Shown here: piece by piece, positions 40,301-52,900 of the stretch | How the letters are laid out: each line of letters starts with the position of its first letter | Numbering within the stretch: position 1 is the first letter of the stretch | Source of the DNA: Parus major | Taxonomy: Eukaryota; Chordata; Aves; Passeriformes; Paridae | Assembly: GCF_001522545.3 (NCBI RefSeq) | Contig: NC_031769.1 | Coordinates: forward strand, 12,941,090 to 13,005,089 | Direction of reading: 5' to 3' | DNA: 64,000 nucleotides | The notes under the pieces: generated by a model | The model's database searches: none | What the model saw: only the letters and a program-made list of their open reading frames with translations | What the model was told of the DNA's origin: nothing | Position numbers and translations under genes: made by a program

Positions 40301-41034
40301 ATATGCATTCTCTTTCCCAAAAGGAAATGGATAGGTAGAGGAGACAATTTGGACTCCAGGCTTTAATATGAAACTTGTTAGGCAAATAATGAAGATTTGA
40401 TAAGAACCATCTAAGTACATAAGTACTGCAATAATGAATGAACTTGCTCTGCCACATACCTGCTGGTGTCTTGGAGCATGGTGACAATCCCTGAGTGTCT
40501 TTACTCCTCTGGATATTTCCAGGAGCAGAAGGAAGCCATGGTGGCTGCCCAGCTGAAGAAGGTGGCAATGAGTCAGGCTTGGCCTCTTGGATCTGCTGCC
40601 AGCATGCAAAAGCCCCAGGCAATGAGTATGTTAGTTCTTACTGTGGATGAAAAGTCTATGGCAGTACCCGAGCCCATCCTGGTTTTGGAACCACTGGTAA
40701 CATACCATTAATGTGAACCAAAGCTCACTCCCTGGCTTAACTGTGGGTTGGATTTCTCCTTCGGTGTAGCCTTGCCTGGAAGAGCTCCTCATAGCTCTGC
40801 TGCTGTAACTGTCAGCTACAAGAGCATGAGGGGCTGGTCCCTGAGCCCTGACCTACTTGGTAGAAGAGCTGTAGGACTGTAGAGTCTCCTTGAGCACCTC
40901 AGGGTTTTGAATGATATAATTTGATTTAAAAATATTTGAATAATAAATATGAACAAGGAGGAGGTGGGGGAGCATAAACAACATATAAACAATCTGGGGA
41001 CATAAAACAGCTACAATAAGGGATGGTTGGGTGA
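37329..41034. other. Intergenic, no gene recognised
   Basis: Open frames here reach 130 codons (minus strand, 40217-40609) but show no known family or conserved pattern. A short CA microsatellite lies at 39314-39328. A segment at 38393-38474 has exon-like splice signals but no frame (see findings). Confidence 0.72.
39314..39328 (+). repeat. Short CA microsatellite
   Basis: About seven AC/CA units occur without interruption. Confidence 0.8.
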
Positions 41035-41039
41035 ACTGA

Positions 41040-41115
41040 AAGATAATTCAAGCTGAACATGAGGAAAACCTTACTATGATTTTTAGCTATACAACAGCAT
41101 TCCAACATTTTGGAT
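41040..41115 (+). mobile_element. Possible degraded CR1 fragment
   Basis: ATTCAAGCTGAACATGAGGA resembles the CR1 segment that normally reads ATTCAGGCTGGACATCAGGA. A weaker match follows (GCATTCCAAC, where CR1 has GCATTGGAAC). The match is short, so this is tentative. Confidence 0.4.
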
Positions 41116-42589
41116 ACTTAAACCTAGAATGTAACAAACAATAAGAATTCAACTCAAGAGAGGCATTTGGCAGAGCTGAGTGAACTAGACCTCTACCATT
41201 TCTAATATTTTTAAGTGAGATGCTGTGGAAGCACAACCAAAGGGCTCTGAGGACCTTTGTTCTTTGTCCTTTGCAGATACTACATGCAAGATCAAAAAGA
41301 AATTAGATTCGTTGTCTTAAATAAAATTACCCTTGTTTGTGTCTTTCTAAATGGGCTGCGGAATAGTTGCAGTTATTTTAGAGAACTCAATTATTTTCTA
41401 AATCTCAATTGAAAGCAAAAGCCTTTCCTTTAATTATTTAGGTTTTGTTTTATTGAGTAGACTGTTTATAAACATAAACAGTTTTGCATTTAATAACAAA
41501 CTTTGAAATTCAGTGTGTAGGAATTGTTAAAATTTGTGTTTGTTAAATTAATATATCCTTTTATCTAGGAAAAAAAATTCCATTATTTTAGCAGCATGTA
41601 TAATCCTTTTTTGATGTCAAGAGATGTCTAACTTCAGAAGTCTAGAGCGTAAAGGTTTGCACCTGAGTTACTCATCTTCCACCCTTGTATAGTCAATAGG
41701 AAAAAGTAGGTTTGTGGTTTCCTCTCAGCTGTTCTGGCTCCTTTCAGTGAAGAAGTGCTCCAGAGATGCTACTGAGTGGATGTCTACCACAGTGAGAGCA
41801 GTGCTGAATGAATGCACACGGATACTACGTTCACGTAGATGAATGCTGTGCTGGAAGCTTGGCCATGAGGAATGCTATGAGGGCAAAAACAAGTCTGGGC
41901 CCAAAACTTGGAAAAGACCTTGAAATTCCTCAGAGCATTTGGGAATGTTTAGGGTTGGAACAAGACCCAGGAGCAGCTGTAGGAAATCAATTATCAGGAT
42001 GCTGTAAGAAGAGGGGGCTTACTGTGATTGGCTTTGGCTGTGGGGGTTGGACATGTGGAAGAGGACATGAGCTGACAGACACAGCCTGCTCCTCCCAGGG
42101 CTCAAGGCAGTAATCCTTCACGAAGCTCAGGCTGCTGCTGCTGCCTCGATTACTGTGAGATAAAGCTCTGTTCCTTGAGCTAATGGAATAATGCAATTAG
42201 GACGAGGCACTGCTCATAAATGCTTGTATCCTTTAAAGGGCTAGTTGATAATGAAAAAGAAACACCTGCCATGCCAGGTATGGAACCTGCCTGACCAAGC
42301 CTTGCTGTGCTGGAGAGACACCATGTTGTGCCTGCCCATGGCTCTGGAATGGGAAGGACAGATTTGTAGGCAGGAATTAGGGAAGAGGTGGGAGCAGAGG
42401 AGAACTTCATAAAGGTTATAGATGTGAATGGTGTGGAAATGATAAGCAGGGATTAAGTTCTTTTCAACAAAAACTATGCAATGCCAAATGAAGCTAGCAA
42501 GAGCCAGGCTAAAAGCAATAAATAGTAAAGTGGATTTTTGTAGGATGGGTAATTGAGTGGTTAGACACTTCGCCTAAAGGATGTAGTGA
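41116..42589. other. Intergenic, no gene recognised
   Basis: Unremarkable sequence. Open frames of up to 101 codons around 41.8-42.4 kb have no recognisable product. Confidence 0.7.
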
Positions 42590-42594
42590 CTGCT

Positions 42595-42835
42595 GGAAGT
42601 TCTTGTGGCTCAGGAGGAGACCAGACAAGTTTATGGAACTCTGTGAAGGGCTACTAATACTGAAGAAGCCACATCTGGCCAAGAAATCCCTGAAAAGGCC
42701 TGGACACAGGGAGAATATTGGCAGAAGTATATGTTCTCACACTCTGATCTGGGCTAGTGCTAAGGAGTGAAGGTACTGGGTTATAGAGGGACCTTAGTGC
42801 TGACTTATGTAACCACTCTTAAGTGTTCTCTCACC
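42595..42835 (+). mobile_element. Ancient CR1 3' fragment
   Basis: The last ~60 bp (GGTACTGGGTTATAGAGGGA, then CCTTAGTGCTGAC, TATGTAACCACTCTTAAGTG) align with the old CR1 3' end, which typically reads GATACTGGGCTAGATGGACC, TTTGGTCTGACCCAGTATGG, then CTTATGTTCT. Further upstream, GACAAGTTTATGGAACTCTG and GGCTACTAATACTGAAGAAG resemble the preceding part of the same element. The divergence suggests an old insertion. Confidence 0.65.
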
Positions 42836-45800
42836 TCCAGAAAACTATTTAATCTTCCTTGAGCTGGTAACTTTTTTTTTCCAGTGCAACTTCGCATGTT
42901 CTTCATACCATAGAGCCATGTTTTCTTTTCCTGTCATGTTATAATAATGATTTGTTTTTCTGGCTTTACTTATATTTATTTTTAAAATGAGATATTCATC
43001 TCAGGGGAGCAAAACTCATTAAAAACAACCTCATTCATGCCAAAGCACTTCTGGGAGATCTGTTTTTGTACTTTAGAAGATGCAAAAGTAAATTTAACTT
43101 GCTGAGGTCAGACTTTCATCTTGTTTTCCAAAATAAGCTACAAAGAGCTATTTACATTATTGTTATAAAACAATGTGTGCATCGACAGCCTTCAGCTTTC
43201 TGTCCTGCCTACTGGGACTCCTGTTGCTATCTCCATGGGGAAAACAGGGTGGTAGAGTGTAGAGATGGACATAAATTCATGGAAAGTGAGGGTTGATAGC
43301 ATGGCTAGAGCACACTGCCCAGTATGAAGGAAAACCTTTCAAATCTGTATCGTTAATCTGTTTTCACAAGGGGAAGAGTTGAGTTAGAAGATCTGTTTTT
43401 AATATTTTGAATATGGTGTGTATTTGCTGTTATGCAACTACAATTGTAAAATCCCAGGCAATTGTCTCAAAATGAAATTGTTTCTGAATATCCATATTTG
43501 AACTCTTGTAGCAGAGATGCTGGGTACTCACACAAAGCACTGCAGTCCCTGGGATGTCTGTTTTGGATGGGAAAATCCTCTATGAAGCGCAAAATTCACT
43601 GGCAGTGAGACGCTTGAATTTCTGGTTGGAAATGTTAAAATCAGCATATTCTCAACAGTTTTGGCCTTTATCATCCTCTGCTTCACAGACTCACTGAGAA
43701 ATGGGTAAGGTTATCTGCTCAGCTCAGGGTTATTGAGAAGAAAAGCCAGTATTCACAAAGTTTTTATAAATAATTGGCTAATACTGAGCCTAATGCAAAG
43801 ATACCTAGTGCAGTGTAAGTAAGGCTTGGGACACTGCAGTGAATGTCTCTTGAGTGAGGTAATAAGCATTTGGTGCCTCAGGAATTCTGTGACAAGATCA
43901 CCATGTGGTTGTGCGATCTCAGTCAGTTCTATTTGCATTTGTCCTTTTTTTGTGACAGTACAGTTACATTTTATTCATTCTGCTACCTTTCAGAAATTAA
44001 GATTGTACAGTCATTTGAAAATGGCACCTTGAGAAAAGTGCATGGGTACACAGAGGGCTTTTCTCAGTGAAGCCTTTAGGGATTTAAAATTCCTCTTTTA
44101 TGGGTGTGATGGTGCTCATACTGTTGCAATGGAAAGGTATTTATTTTAGCAGTAAGGGCAGCTGTATAAATGCATAGGCAGTGTAAGTATACCCAAGTCA
44201 GAAAGAAATAAACCACAAGAAGCCAAACCAAACCTATACTTGTCATGAGTTAAAAGCTATCCTCAAAGAATGCAATGAGCTTTTGTCCTTGGTGGCAGCA
44301 GGTAATAACATACCAGTGGTGACTGATACCTGGAAAAATTACCCTGTGTAAGGAAGGTTTCAGCAGAGTGTGTGCAATGACCTATTGTCACAACCTGCTG
44401 TCACTCCTCACTCCCACAGGCAATGTTGCATTACTCAGTCTGGAAATCAGGCAAGAAGTAAAGACCAACCTGCTGTCCTGGAAAGCAAATGTTTATTTCT
44501 CCTTTCCTGGTGGAGAACGCTTTCTGCCTGGTCAGTAGATGCCAAAATTAGCAGGGAATGTGTAGGGTGAGCTGACTAATCTCCAGAGTAAAATGCCTTT
44601 GGTGTGACAGCAGAGAGCCAGGATGAAAACTGATGTTAGTCCCTGCAGTGCTATGCTGGTGTGTGTTGCAGGAGCCTGCTCCCAGTACTGCTGCTCCTCC
44701 AGTGTCCTCCCTGCAGGAATGCAAATCCCCGGGTGATGCAGGAGATATTTATGCAAATTGAATTTCAAATCTCTATGTTTAAGGCTCCCATTTGTGTTAT
44801 TTGCTCTTGCACATTATTTAGTTTGCCAGTATTAGGCCAATTAACTATAAGTTCCTGAAAATAACTTTTGAAAAGATCTGCCCTGCCTTTTTTGGCTGTC
44901 AAAAATAGACATGATGCATAGTTTTAAAGTCAGCTGAATGTATTACTGAAAGGATTAGAATGATTCCAAATTTTTGAAGATGAGTTAGAAAATTACCCTT
45001 TCCTTCAAATTGATTCTCTAGCAGCAGCAGTTTGAATCAATATGGTTAAAAGTTTCTATTCATCTTCATAGTTTCTGGACTGCTGTTTTTCCTGGTTTTG
45101 AAGCAGCAATCACTGAGACTGTTGTAGATGTGATGTGTAGTATAGACTCCATACTCTTTTCCTCTGAGGCTCATGGAAAGCACATGGACTTTCTACCCAG
45201 AGATTTAACAGATGCCATGATCAATCACCTTGTGAGACCTTTGTGTATCCTGCAGAGCTCTTACTTTCTTACAGACTTTGTTATTCTTCATGCAATTATA
45301 TCAGACAACTTGACATAACAAAAACAGATTTAAGGCCAAGGAATGAGACTGCTCGGTCCACTGAACCATTGCTTTAATTCCTCCTCACCAATCACCTGCT
45401 ACTCTTTGCTTTATTTTCTTGTTTTTCTGCACAGCAACAGGCTGAAGTTCATGCTTAGTCCAAATAACTCAAAAGAAACCCCAAAAAACATGAGTTGGAC
45501 ATTCCTAAAAAAGCCTCACAAACCTGCTTAAGCAGGCGCCTAAAATCTCAGTAGGATTATCACTGAGCTATCGGGTTTTACTCTAGGCTGAAGTGATGCA
45601 ATCTGGTGGAGGGACATCAGCCTTTCCAGTCCATATCTTGCTGCCAGGAGTATTTCTGTCTAGTGTGCATCTTGCTTACTGACAGGGAAGCACAGACTCC
45701 TCACCAGCACGATTTGGGCACCACGAGCACCTGGGACTGATCCTTCAGAGGAAACTCAGATTAGCAGCATCTGATATTCCGTTCTTTGAGAAAGGTGAAT

Positions 45801-48800
45801 GTTGCCTGTTTTTGTGCAAAGGAAAGTCAGCTGTATTCAAAGGCAAACCAAGATGTTCTCTGTGTTTGAAAAACAAAAGAACACAAAAACAAGCCCTGAA
45901 AGCACTACAGCAAGCAAACAAGAAAAACTTACAGCAGATAAGGTATAGTAGGGCAACCCTATTGTGGGAGATGAGACCTTTTGGATATAGTCACACAAAC
46001 AAATAAACAAACCATAAAACCTGTCTGCAGTTAGGCAGTACAGGTTCAGTGATTACTCAAAAATATTTGGTTTTTGAATTCTCTCTGCGGGTGTCATTCT
46101 GCTTATGCAACACTGAAGTCTCAGAAGCCATAAAAAGATCTTATATCAAATACAAATGGAAAGCAGAGGGTGCTGTAATTCCCCTGCTGCCCCTGCAGTC
46201 ATACTCCCTGAGATAGTCTGGAACTCCTCAGCAGAGAGCCTGAAGCTGCCATTTAGCTCAACTGATGATCCTGATATGCTGAAAATATTTATTCAAAATA
46301 TTCAAATACAGATTTGTGATTAGTTAGGGGGTAAGCATGTTGCCAGCCAGATCATTTATTTTAATGTAATTTTTTCGATGTCTGCCACATGCTATGTGTA
46401 GGTAACTGGGAGCTGTGGTTCACCAGTTGCTGTGTGCAGGGTATAAATCAAGGGAAGCTCATTTTTGGAACTGGACTTCTCTAGGGGAGGCTCTTGAAGC
46501 TGCACTAAATAGCTGAAGTTTTCTGTTTAAATCCAAGGGCCACCCAGTGTTGGGTACTTGGTGCTGCCTGGCAGTTAAGAGACAAAGTACCAGTGTTACA
46601 GTGCAAAGTGGTGTTGCAGGTGGCAGCTGGCTGTGGGCTTGAGTTCATCACAACCTGCTCTGATTGATCGAGGGTAACATAGTTAATAATTCTGGTCTAC
46701 ACTGGTGCACTCACACTTCAGAACAAGCAGTAAACAAATATCCAGGTGCACACCTCCTTTGCTCCAGGTTATCTGCAGTTATAGGAATACCTTCAATTGA
46801 AGGTTCGTAATTTTAAAACCTACCCACTTCTGTGTAGTGCTGCAACCCATGGAAGTCGGAATCGTGTCTATTGTGGTTTCGTGACCCAGCCCTCCTCTGA
46901 TTTCCAGCTGATGTATTGAAATGACAGACAATGTAAAAGCAGTCAGAAGAACCAGTTTCCAGTTGTCTCATGATCATCTTTCTTTTCTCTGTGGTCATCA
47001 CTGCTTTCACTAACCATCTTTTTATCAGTTACCCCAAGTTCTCCCTCTGGTTTCTATTTGTAATCTCTTACTGAAATTTGAGAGTCAAAACTAAGCTGCT
47101 GATGTTGGCATCTCTGCTGTCAACTTTGTTTCAGGAGTCTAAAACTAGGTGTGATCTTTGTCTCCTTGTTCCTTTTGAAGGTATACACCAATCATGTATC
47201 AATTAATTTGGTTAGCATGTACAAATTCCCTTCTTTTCTTTGTGCCCAAACTACCAAAATCTTTATCTGAGCATCTTTTCTTAAGTCCTGTAACCTTCCT
47301 GCCCTCAAGATGGTGTTATGTCTGACTGCTAAGTTAATCTTGTATCTCTTCAGCACCAAAAGGGAAAGTTTTTTCTTGCCTGCTCCCAACCTGATTCCTC
47401 CCCTTCCTTGACACATTCTGCCACCTGCCAGACCCTGAGTTCAGCCTGACAGAAAGTTCTCTACTGCTTGTGGCTGGATTTGTTTTCTGCCTGTTTAGTG
47501 AGTTGAATATTCTGACCATGGGGTCCAACAAGCACTTGAGCCAAGGCAAAGCAAGGAGCAATATCAAGGAATGAGAATGTGGCAAACTGGAAGAATGTTT
47601 TCATGCTGAGGATTATGAACCCAGATCAAACTCCACTGTTGAACTTCAACCTCCACTGACTGATGAGGCCTTGCACAGTCCTCATGGTGCATAGCTTCTA
47701 AGCTTGTCTCCTTGCCTGTCACTTTGGGCACATTCCTTCTTAATGTTCCTTTCTCATTTCAGTATATGAAGTTTAAGCTTCTTGTCTTCGCCTTGAATGC
47801 CATCAGAGTTCTGCTTCTCTCTGTTATCCTTTCCTGTCCTAACCCATAACTTTCATTTTACCAATGATACTTCCATTTTCCACCCACTTGCCTTTACTTT
47901 TTTTTAGATCCCTTCCCCAGTTCATCAGCAAGATGAAAGCCCTCTCCCCAAAACATGCATCTTGGAATGAAAATAATTAATAACCATCATGTAGAACAAA
48001 TGAAAGAAGCTACTTTTTATGGTTTAGATGGGTAAGGAGAGTAATGATTATTTAGTTTAAGTACTCTCCTCAAATCTCTTTTATCTTAAAGAGTCAATTT
48101 TGTGCCACAGAGATTATGTATTGCATGTATTTTGGGGCCCATTACACAGTAGGGACCTGACTCTGATGCTTGTACCCAAGCAGAGATACTCCACAACAAC
48201 ATAAGTGAAGGAAGTCAAATAAAATTACATCTGTCTTCAGTGCTTGAAAACAGAGAATCATTGAAAGTGTTTTTTGAAGTTTGACTTTTCTGAAAAATTA
48301 TTTTGCATTTCATTGGGCTGGGGTTTTTTTTGCCTAATCTAAGCAGCAGCCTGGGCTGGCAGCAGTGGAGGCGTTCCCATCAGACAAGTTTTCAAAATAG
48401 AACTGCCACAGGAATTCCAGCTGTCACCCTACTCGCCATGTGGCCTTTGTTGGCGATGCTCTGGAGAGTATCTTCAGCTTCTCATTTAGGAGAGGTGGTG
48501 GTTGTCAGAGAAACCCCTCACTGATGCCTTGTTCCATTACTTGTTATATAAAATATATTTTTCAGTGTGTATCAGATCAAAGCATGGGTGGTTGTCGAAA
48601 ATAATTTTGTAAAGAATTTTGAAAAGAAGCAGTACAGGTGCAAAAGAAAAGATGGAGAGCATTCAGGTAAATTCAGATTTGACCTGGCCTTCATGAGGGG
48701 CAGAGCAGCAGAAATAGGGGCAGCAGTTGAAATATGGAAGATTCCATTCATAGTGCTCATCTCTGAGGCTGTCAGAGCTTCTGAGCAGGGTCACCTTAAT

Positions 48801-49962
48801 AGGCTGGCTAAATTCCATGGCTGTCTTTTGTATATCCCAGTATACTGTAGCCTGCACTATCTGGCAGTGGGGGACTTTTGTATGACTTTCACTGGATAAT
48901 TGAATGTGTGTGGGGTCAAATATTTGAGAATATCCATCAGCTTCCTTCCCTGAACAAGGTAGGAATAGAGTACCAGCAGGCAGCTGCCCAGCTGGGACAC
49001 TCTGTTCCCTTCTTCCTGACACCCCACCGATGGAGCCCACTATTGATTTACTGCTGCAATGTACTTTTATTTTTCACCATTTTATACCCCTTGTGTTGTA
49101 ACTCTGATAGGCTTGTAAAAGAAGGAAGGTTTGAAACAGCAAGAATATATGTGTGATTAGATCAGGCAATATAAAATGTGGTCAAGCTTTCCAGTTTGTG
49201 TGCATTTCAGCAAGTCTGATGCAGATAACACTGGAAAACCATTGTTCCCAGGCTCCTGATATATCTGTTGGAGCAGCAAAACAGATCTAGGAGTCCTTCA
49301 CCCTTCTAGAGTGTCTCACTCATCACTCCATCCCTGCACTGACTGCTCCCTCAGAATGGGACTATACTGTAAAGCCAGTGAAGTTCTGCAAGTCATTTTG
49401 AGGTAAACAAACAAAAAGTAATCTGTAATTATGTTAATGAATTAGTTCATCCCTTGTAGAAGTGATGTTACCAGAGTTTCAGTACCAGGAGAGTTGACAG
49501 ATTGAAATGAAGGAAAAGCATTTGCAGCACAGAAATAAGGCAGTAGGAGATGAGATGCTGAGAAAAATGCAATCAACATAAACTTGGTGTCCCTATTTAT
49601 TCTGTACTATTCAATACTATGTCATACTTTAGTCATAATTTAACCTAAATGTTTTGTAAGTCTCCCTTCAGAATTCAGAGTCAGATGTGAGAAGGAGTTA
49701 CTGTTTTATAATATGTCTTGGGGAGGGGTAAATGATAACTCTGCTTTTTATTTATAATTCTCATGAGTTTGTTTTAGTATGTGGAGGTTGACTGGTTGAC
49801 CCTGTATGCTCTCCAGGGACCTCAGGTATGCTGCACAATGTACATCACATGCTGGCTGTAAAGTCTGATGGCTGAGGAATTAAGGGTACTTCTTATAGAG
49901 CTTCTGGGGGAGGCTGGTAGCTTTTGCATGATGTGGTTGTATTCAGTCCTCTGATCCTTCCC
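42836..49962. other. Intergenic, no gene recognised
   Basis: No gene was identified. Open frames of 60-125 codons on both strands are unlike any family I know. A 16-bp perfect palindrome lies at 46789-46804. A-rich sequence occurs at about 45870-45960 and 46000-46016. Confidence 0.72.
46789..46804. repeat. 16-bp perfect palindrome
   Basis: ACCTTCAATTGAAGGT equals its own reverse complement. Such a site could bind a dimeric factor, but one copy without context is weak evidence. Confidence 0.85.
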
Positions 49963-49984
49963 TTTTTTTTTTTTTTTTTTTTTT
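49963..49984 (+). repeat. 22-T homopolymer
   Basis: This is the longest homopolymer in the window. On the minus strand it would be an A tail, but no retroposon body was recognised to its right or left. Its length may be unreliable in sequencing. Confidence 0.9.
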
Positions 49985-52900
49985 CTTTAAAGTCTGAAAG
50001 ATTGAGTGTTTGCTTGAAAGCTCTGAGATTGGATTCTGGAGAAAGATCTGTCAGGGATGACTTTCTTCCCTATAGGCTGTATTTCTCTCCCATGTGACTG
50101 CCAGCTTGAGGCAATATGTGACAAACAGAAGTGTCTTGTTAACGGGAGTTTTCTTATTGTATGTGGTGATTGCTAGAGAATGAGCCCGATTGCTTCTTGT
50201 ATTTCTCATGATCTGATGTGAAGGTAGCATTTATGCCTATTAGATTTAGTGGTATTTAAGCCAAAGTACCGGTGTAAGAAAACATGAAAAGTAGAAGCTG
50301 AAGTTTATCATAATACGTTTTCTTCAAAATTCTTTGTTTCCTCTATTTCTGCCCCCTCAGAGCAGGTAGTTGTCTAAAACATATCTAAAATTGAGACCTT
50401 CACAGCTATGCAAATTGTGCAACAACCAGTCATTTCAGGTGTCTAGAAAGTAAAGCTCCTTCAAGAGCAGGGGCTTTTTTTCAGAGTTAAAAAAAAGACA
50501 TATTTAAAATTCTTCTGACCCTGCCTCATAGCATGAGCAGCTGTCACCACATCTGACTGGGAGCCTGAAGGATTAGAAGGAAAAACCTTTGTCCACTGCA
50601 GGAAGAAAAGTTCTTGCAGTAGTTTTAAGCCATTGTGCCTTGTGGAGGGAACACTTCCTAATTCCTCTTCACCCCCTTGAGCTTTATGTCATCCCCAGCT
50701 CTCACCTTGTCTATAAAATTTTCTGCCTTCATGGTTTCCTTAATTTTGTTTTTCTAAAATGCTGTCTCCCAACACTTATTTCCAGAGCTCCAACCCTGTC
50801 TGCATTGAGAGCTTCATTAAAAATTCCAGCCCAGCTCTGGCTGCCTATCCCTGCCCCCCATAGCCACATCTCTGTGCTGGGTCTGCTTTGGGAAAAGAAC
50901 TCCCTTATCTCTACCTGAGCAAAACCAAGGCAAAGAGAAACAATTTGAAACAATAATCATGGTGCACAGAAGGTCATTGTATTAAATGTGGTATGTGTAT
51001 CCTTTCAAAAGGATTTTTAAACTTGATTAAGTCAAATCTATTTATATGGGATGCATATTGCAGGTAAAAGTATGTCTTGCAGCAGGAAAGAAAGCCCTAG
51101 CAGCTCAAGCAAGTGGTTAAAACACTGTAGAGCAGTAAGAAACACATCTTGTTGTGAAAACATATTAAAGCAAACTACCTAACTAGATTCAATCCTTATG
51201 TCTTCTTAAAGCATGTAGCAAAAATAAATATGATTCTCTCTCTCTAGTTTTCAAACTTTAGGAAATAGCAAGTTAGAAGAAGGGAATATCAAGTACATAC
51301 GAGATGGGGAAATATAGGCTTGAGAGGGAGAAGGTCTGATTCCACATGGTTGTGTGTGATGATGTTTTCTTCGTTTGCTTCTTGTAAGCATTGACAGCTA
51401 GCTTTCTGTATTTCCTTCCATATGTTTTGCTGATAATGTTGGTGGATTTATGTTGGGGAAGAATTTCACTGACTGCACAGTAAGAATGTTTCCTTGACAT
51501 TTTTTGGTGAAGCTTTGGCAAAAACATTTTAAATTTAAACTTTCATCTCAGACACTGCTGCTGTTTCTGCTGCTGAATTCAGAGTGAAACTGGCTTGATA
51601 AGAGTGGACCAAATTCAAAAGTGAGTCAGTTTTAATTGCTAAGTAAAATAAAATGCAAAACCTAAAGAATTTAGACATATACTATAAGTAACTCAAGATT
51701 AAAAATTGTCTTTTAATATTGTAGTTACAAGATGGTAGCATTAATAACAATTATAGTTAGTAGTCTCATTAATACTAGCACAAGATGTTACTAATAATAA
51801 TTAAAATATTTATTAAGTTTAAATTTAAGTTTAATTTTACATTCTAATAGTTGTCCCATATTTTGGGCAGTGTCCCTAGTTTGTATTTACTAATATATGT
51901 ATTTAAAATCAGTATTTCCATATTGTGCCACACTATTGACATTTTCTTCTCTCTGACTTGTTGGTTACTAAAGATGTGGACATGTAGTGCTCACATAGTC
52001 AAACCTTACAGAGACTGAGGCAGTCTTCCTGCCAACGCAACATGGTATTTTAGGCTGAGTGAAGCCTTTCAGGAGAAAATCACTAAATAATTGATCTGCT
52101 TGTCTGTCTCAGTGAACCGTCATGCTCCACTTCACCAGTCTGTGCCTGGCTGAATTCACTGTGAAATGATGGCTGGAGCCAGCCAGCAGAGCCCAGAGGA
52201 GACAGCAGCAGCACCTGTCTCAACATGGACAGGTGGTACAGCTGTCCTTGCTCCACCAGCTCCTTGGGCACAGCTCCTGGGATCACAGAGGCAGGAAAGC
52301 TCTTTTGATCTACATCTACTTTTTTTATTTTCATGGCAAACCAAAACACCTCGTTTAATCAAGACATGAGGCTCATGTAACAAACTAACCTGCAATTTGC
52401 TTTAGCATCTCACCGATGTCTACTCAGGCATTTAGAAGTTACTTCTTGTTTTTTTAAAACTCTGATGGGGGTCTTGTGCTGCTCTCCAAGCAGCAGCTGG
52501 CCTGTCAGAGCAGCAGGCAGCAGCAAAACAGCCTGGTGAGGCGTTGCAAGCAGTTTTCCTGCTGTTGCTGTGTTCACCAGGGTCATTCCATGGGGTCTGT
52601 TTCTGGAATGCAGGATGACAGCAGTGCTTATTCACCACTGGAAAGGATATTTGTAATATAGTTGAAGGGAGCAGCTGGTGCTTGCTGTGATCCCTGTAAA
52701 ATTTATTGGCAAGGGAGTAGCAGTGAAAAGCAAGTTTCATGCAGAAATACTGTTTCAGAGACTCCATAGGTGACTGTGAGATTTCCTTTAGAAAGAAATA
52801 TTTAGGAAAATATTTGTGTCCATATAGAAAATTTTCATAATGTCAAATTACTATAGGTTTATTTTAACCATATAATGCATTGTTCTCTGAGATTAATTAA

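Noticed and set aside
40217..40609. 130-codon minus-strand open frame, the longest in the intergenic part.
   Set aside because: There is no recognisable domain, no supporting splice or promoter context, and it overlaps other random frames on both strands.
48567..49040. Overlapping open frames of 110 codons (+) and 125 codons (-).
   Set aside because: Both strands are open over the same bases, which points to chance composition. No family resemblance was seen.
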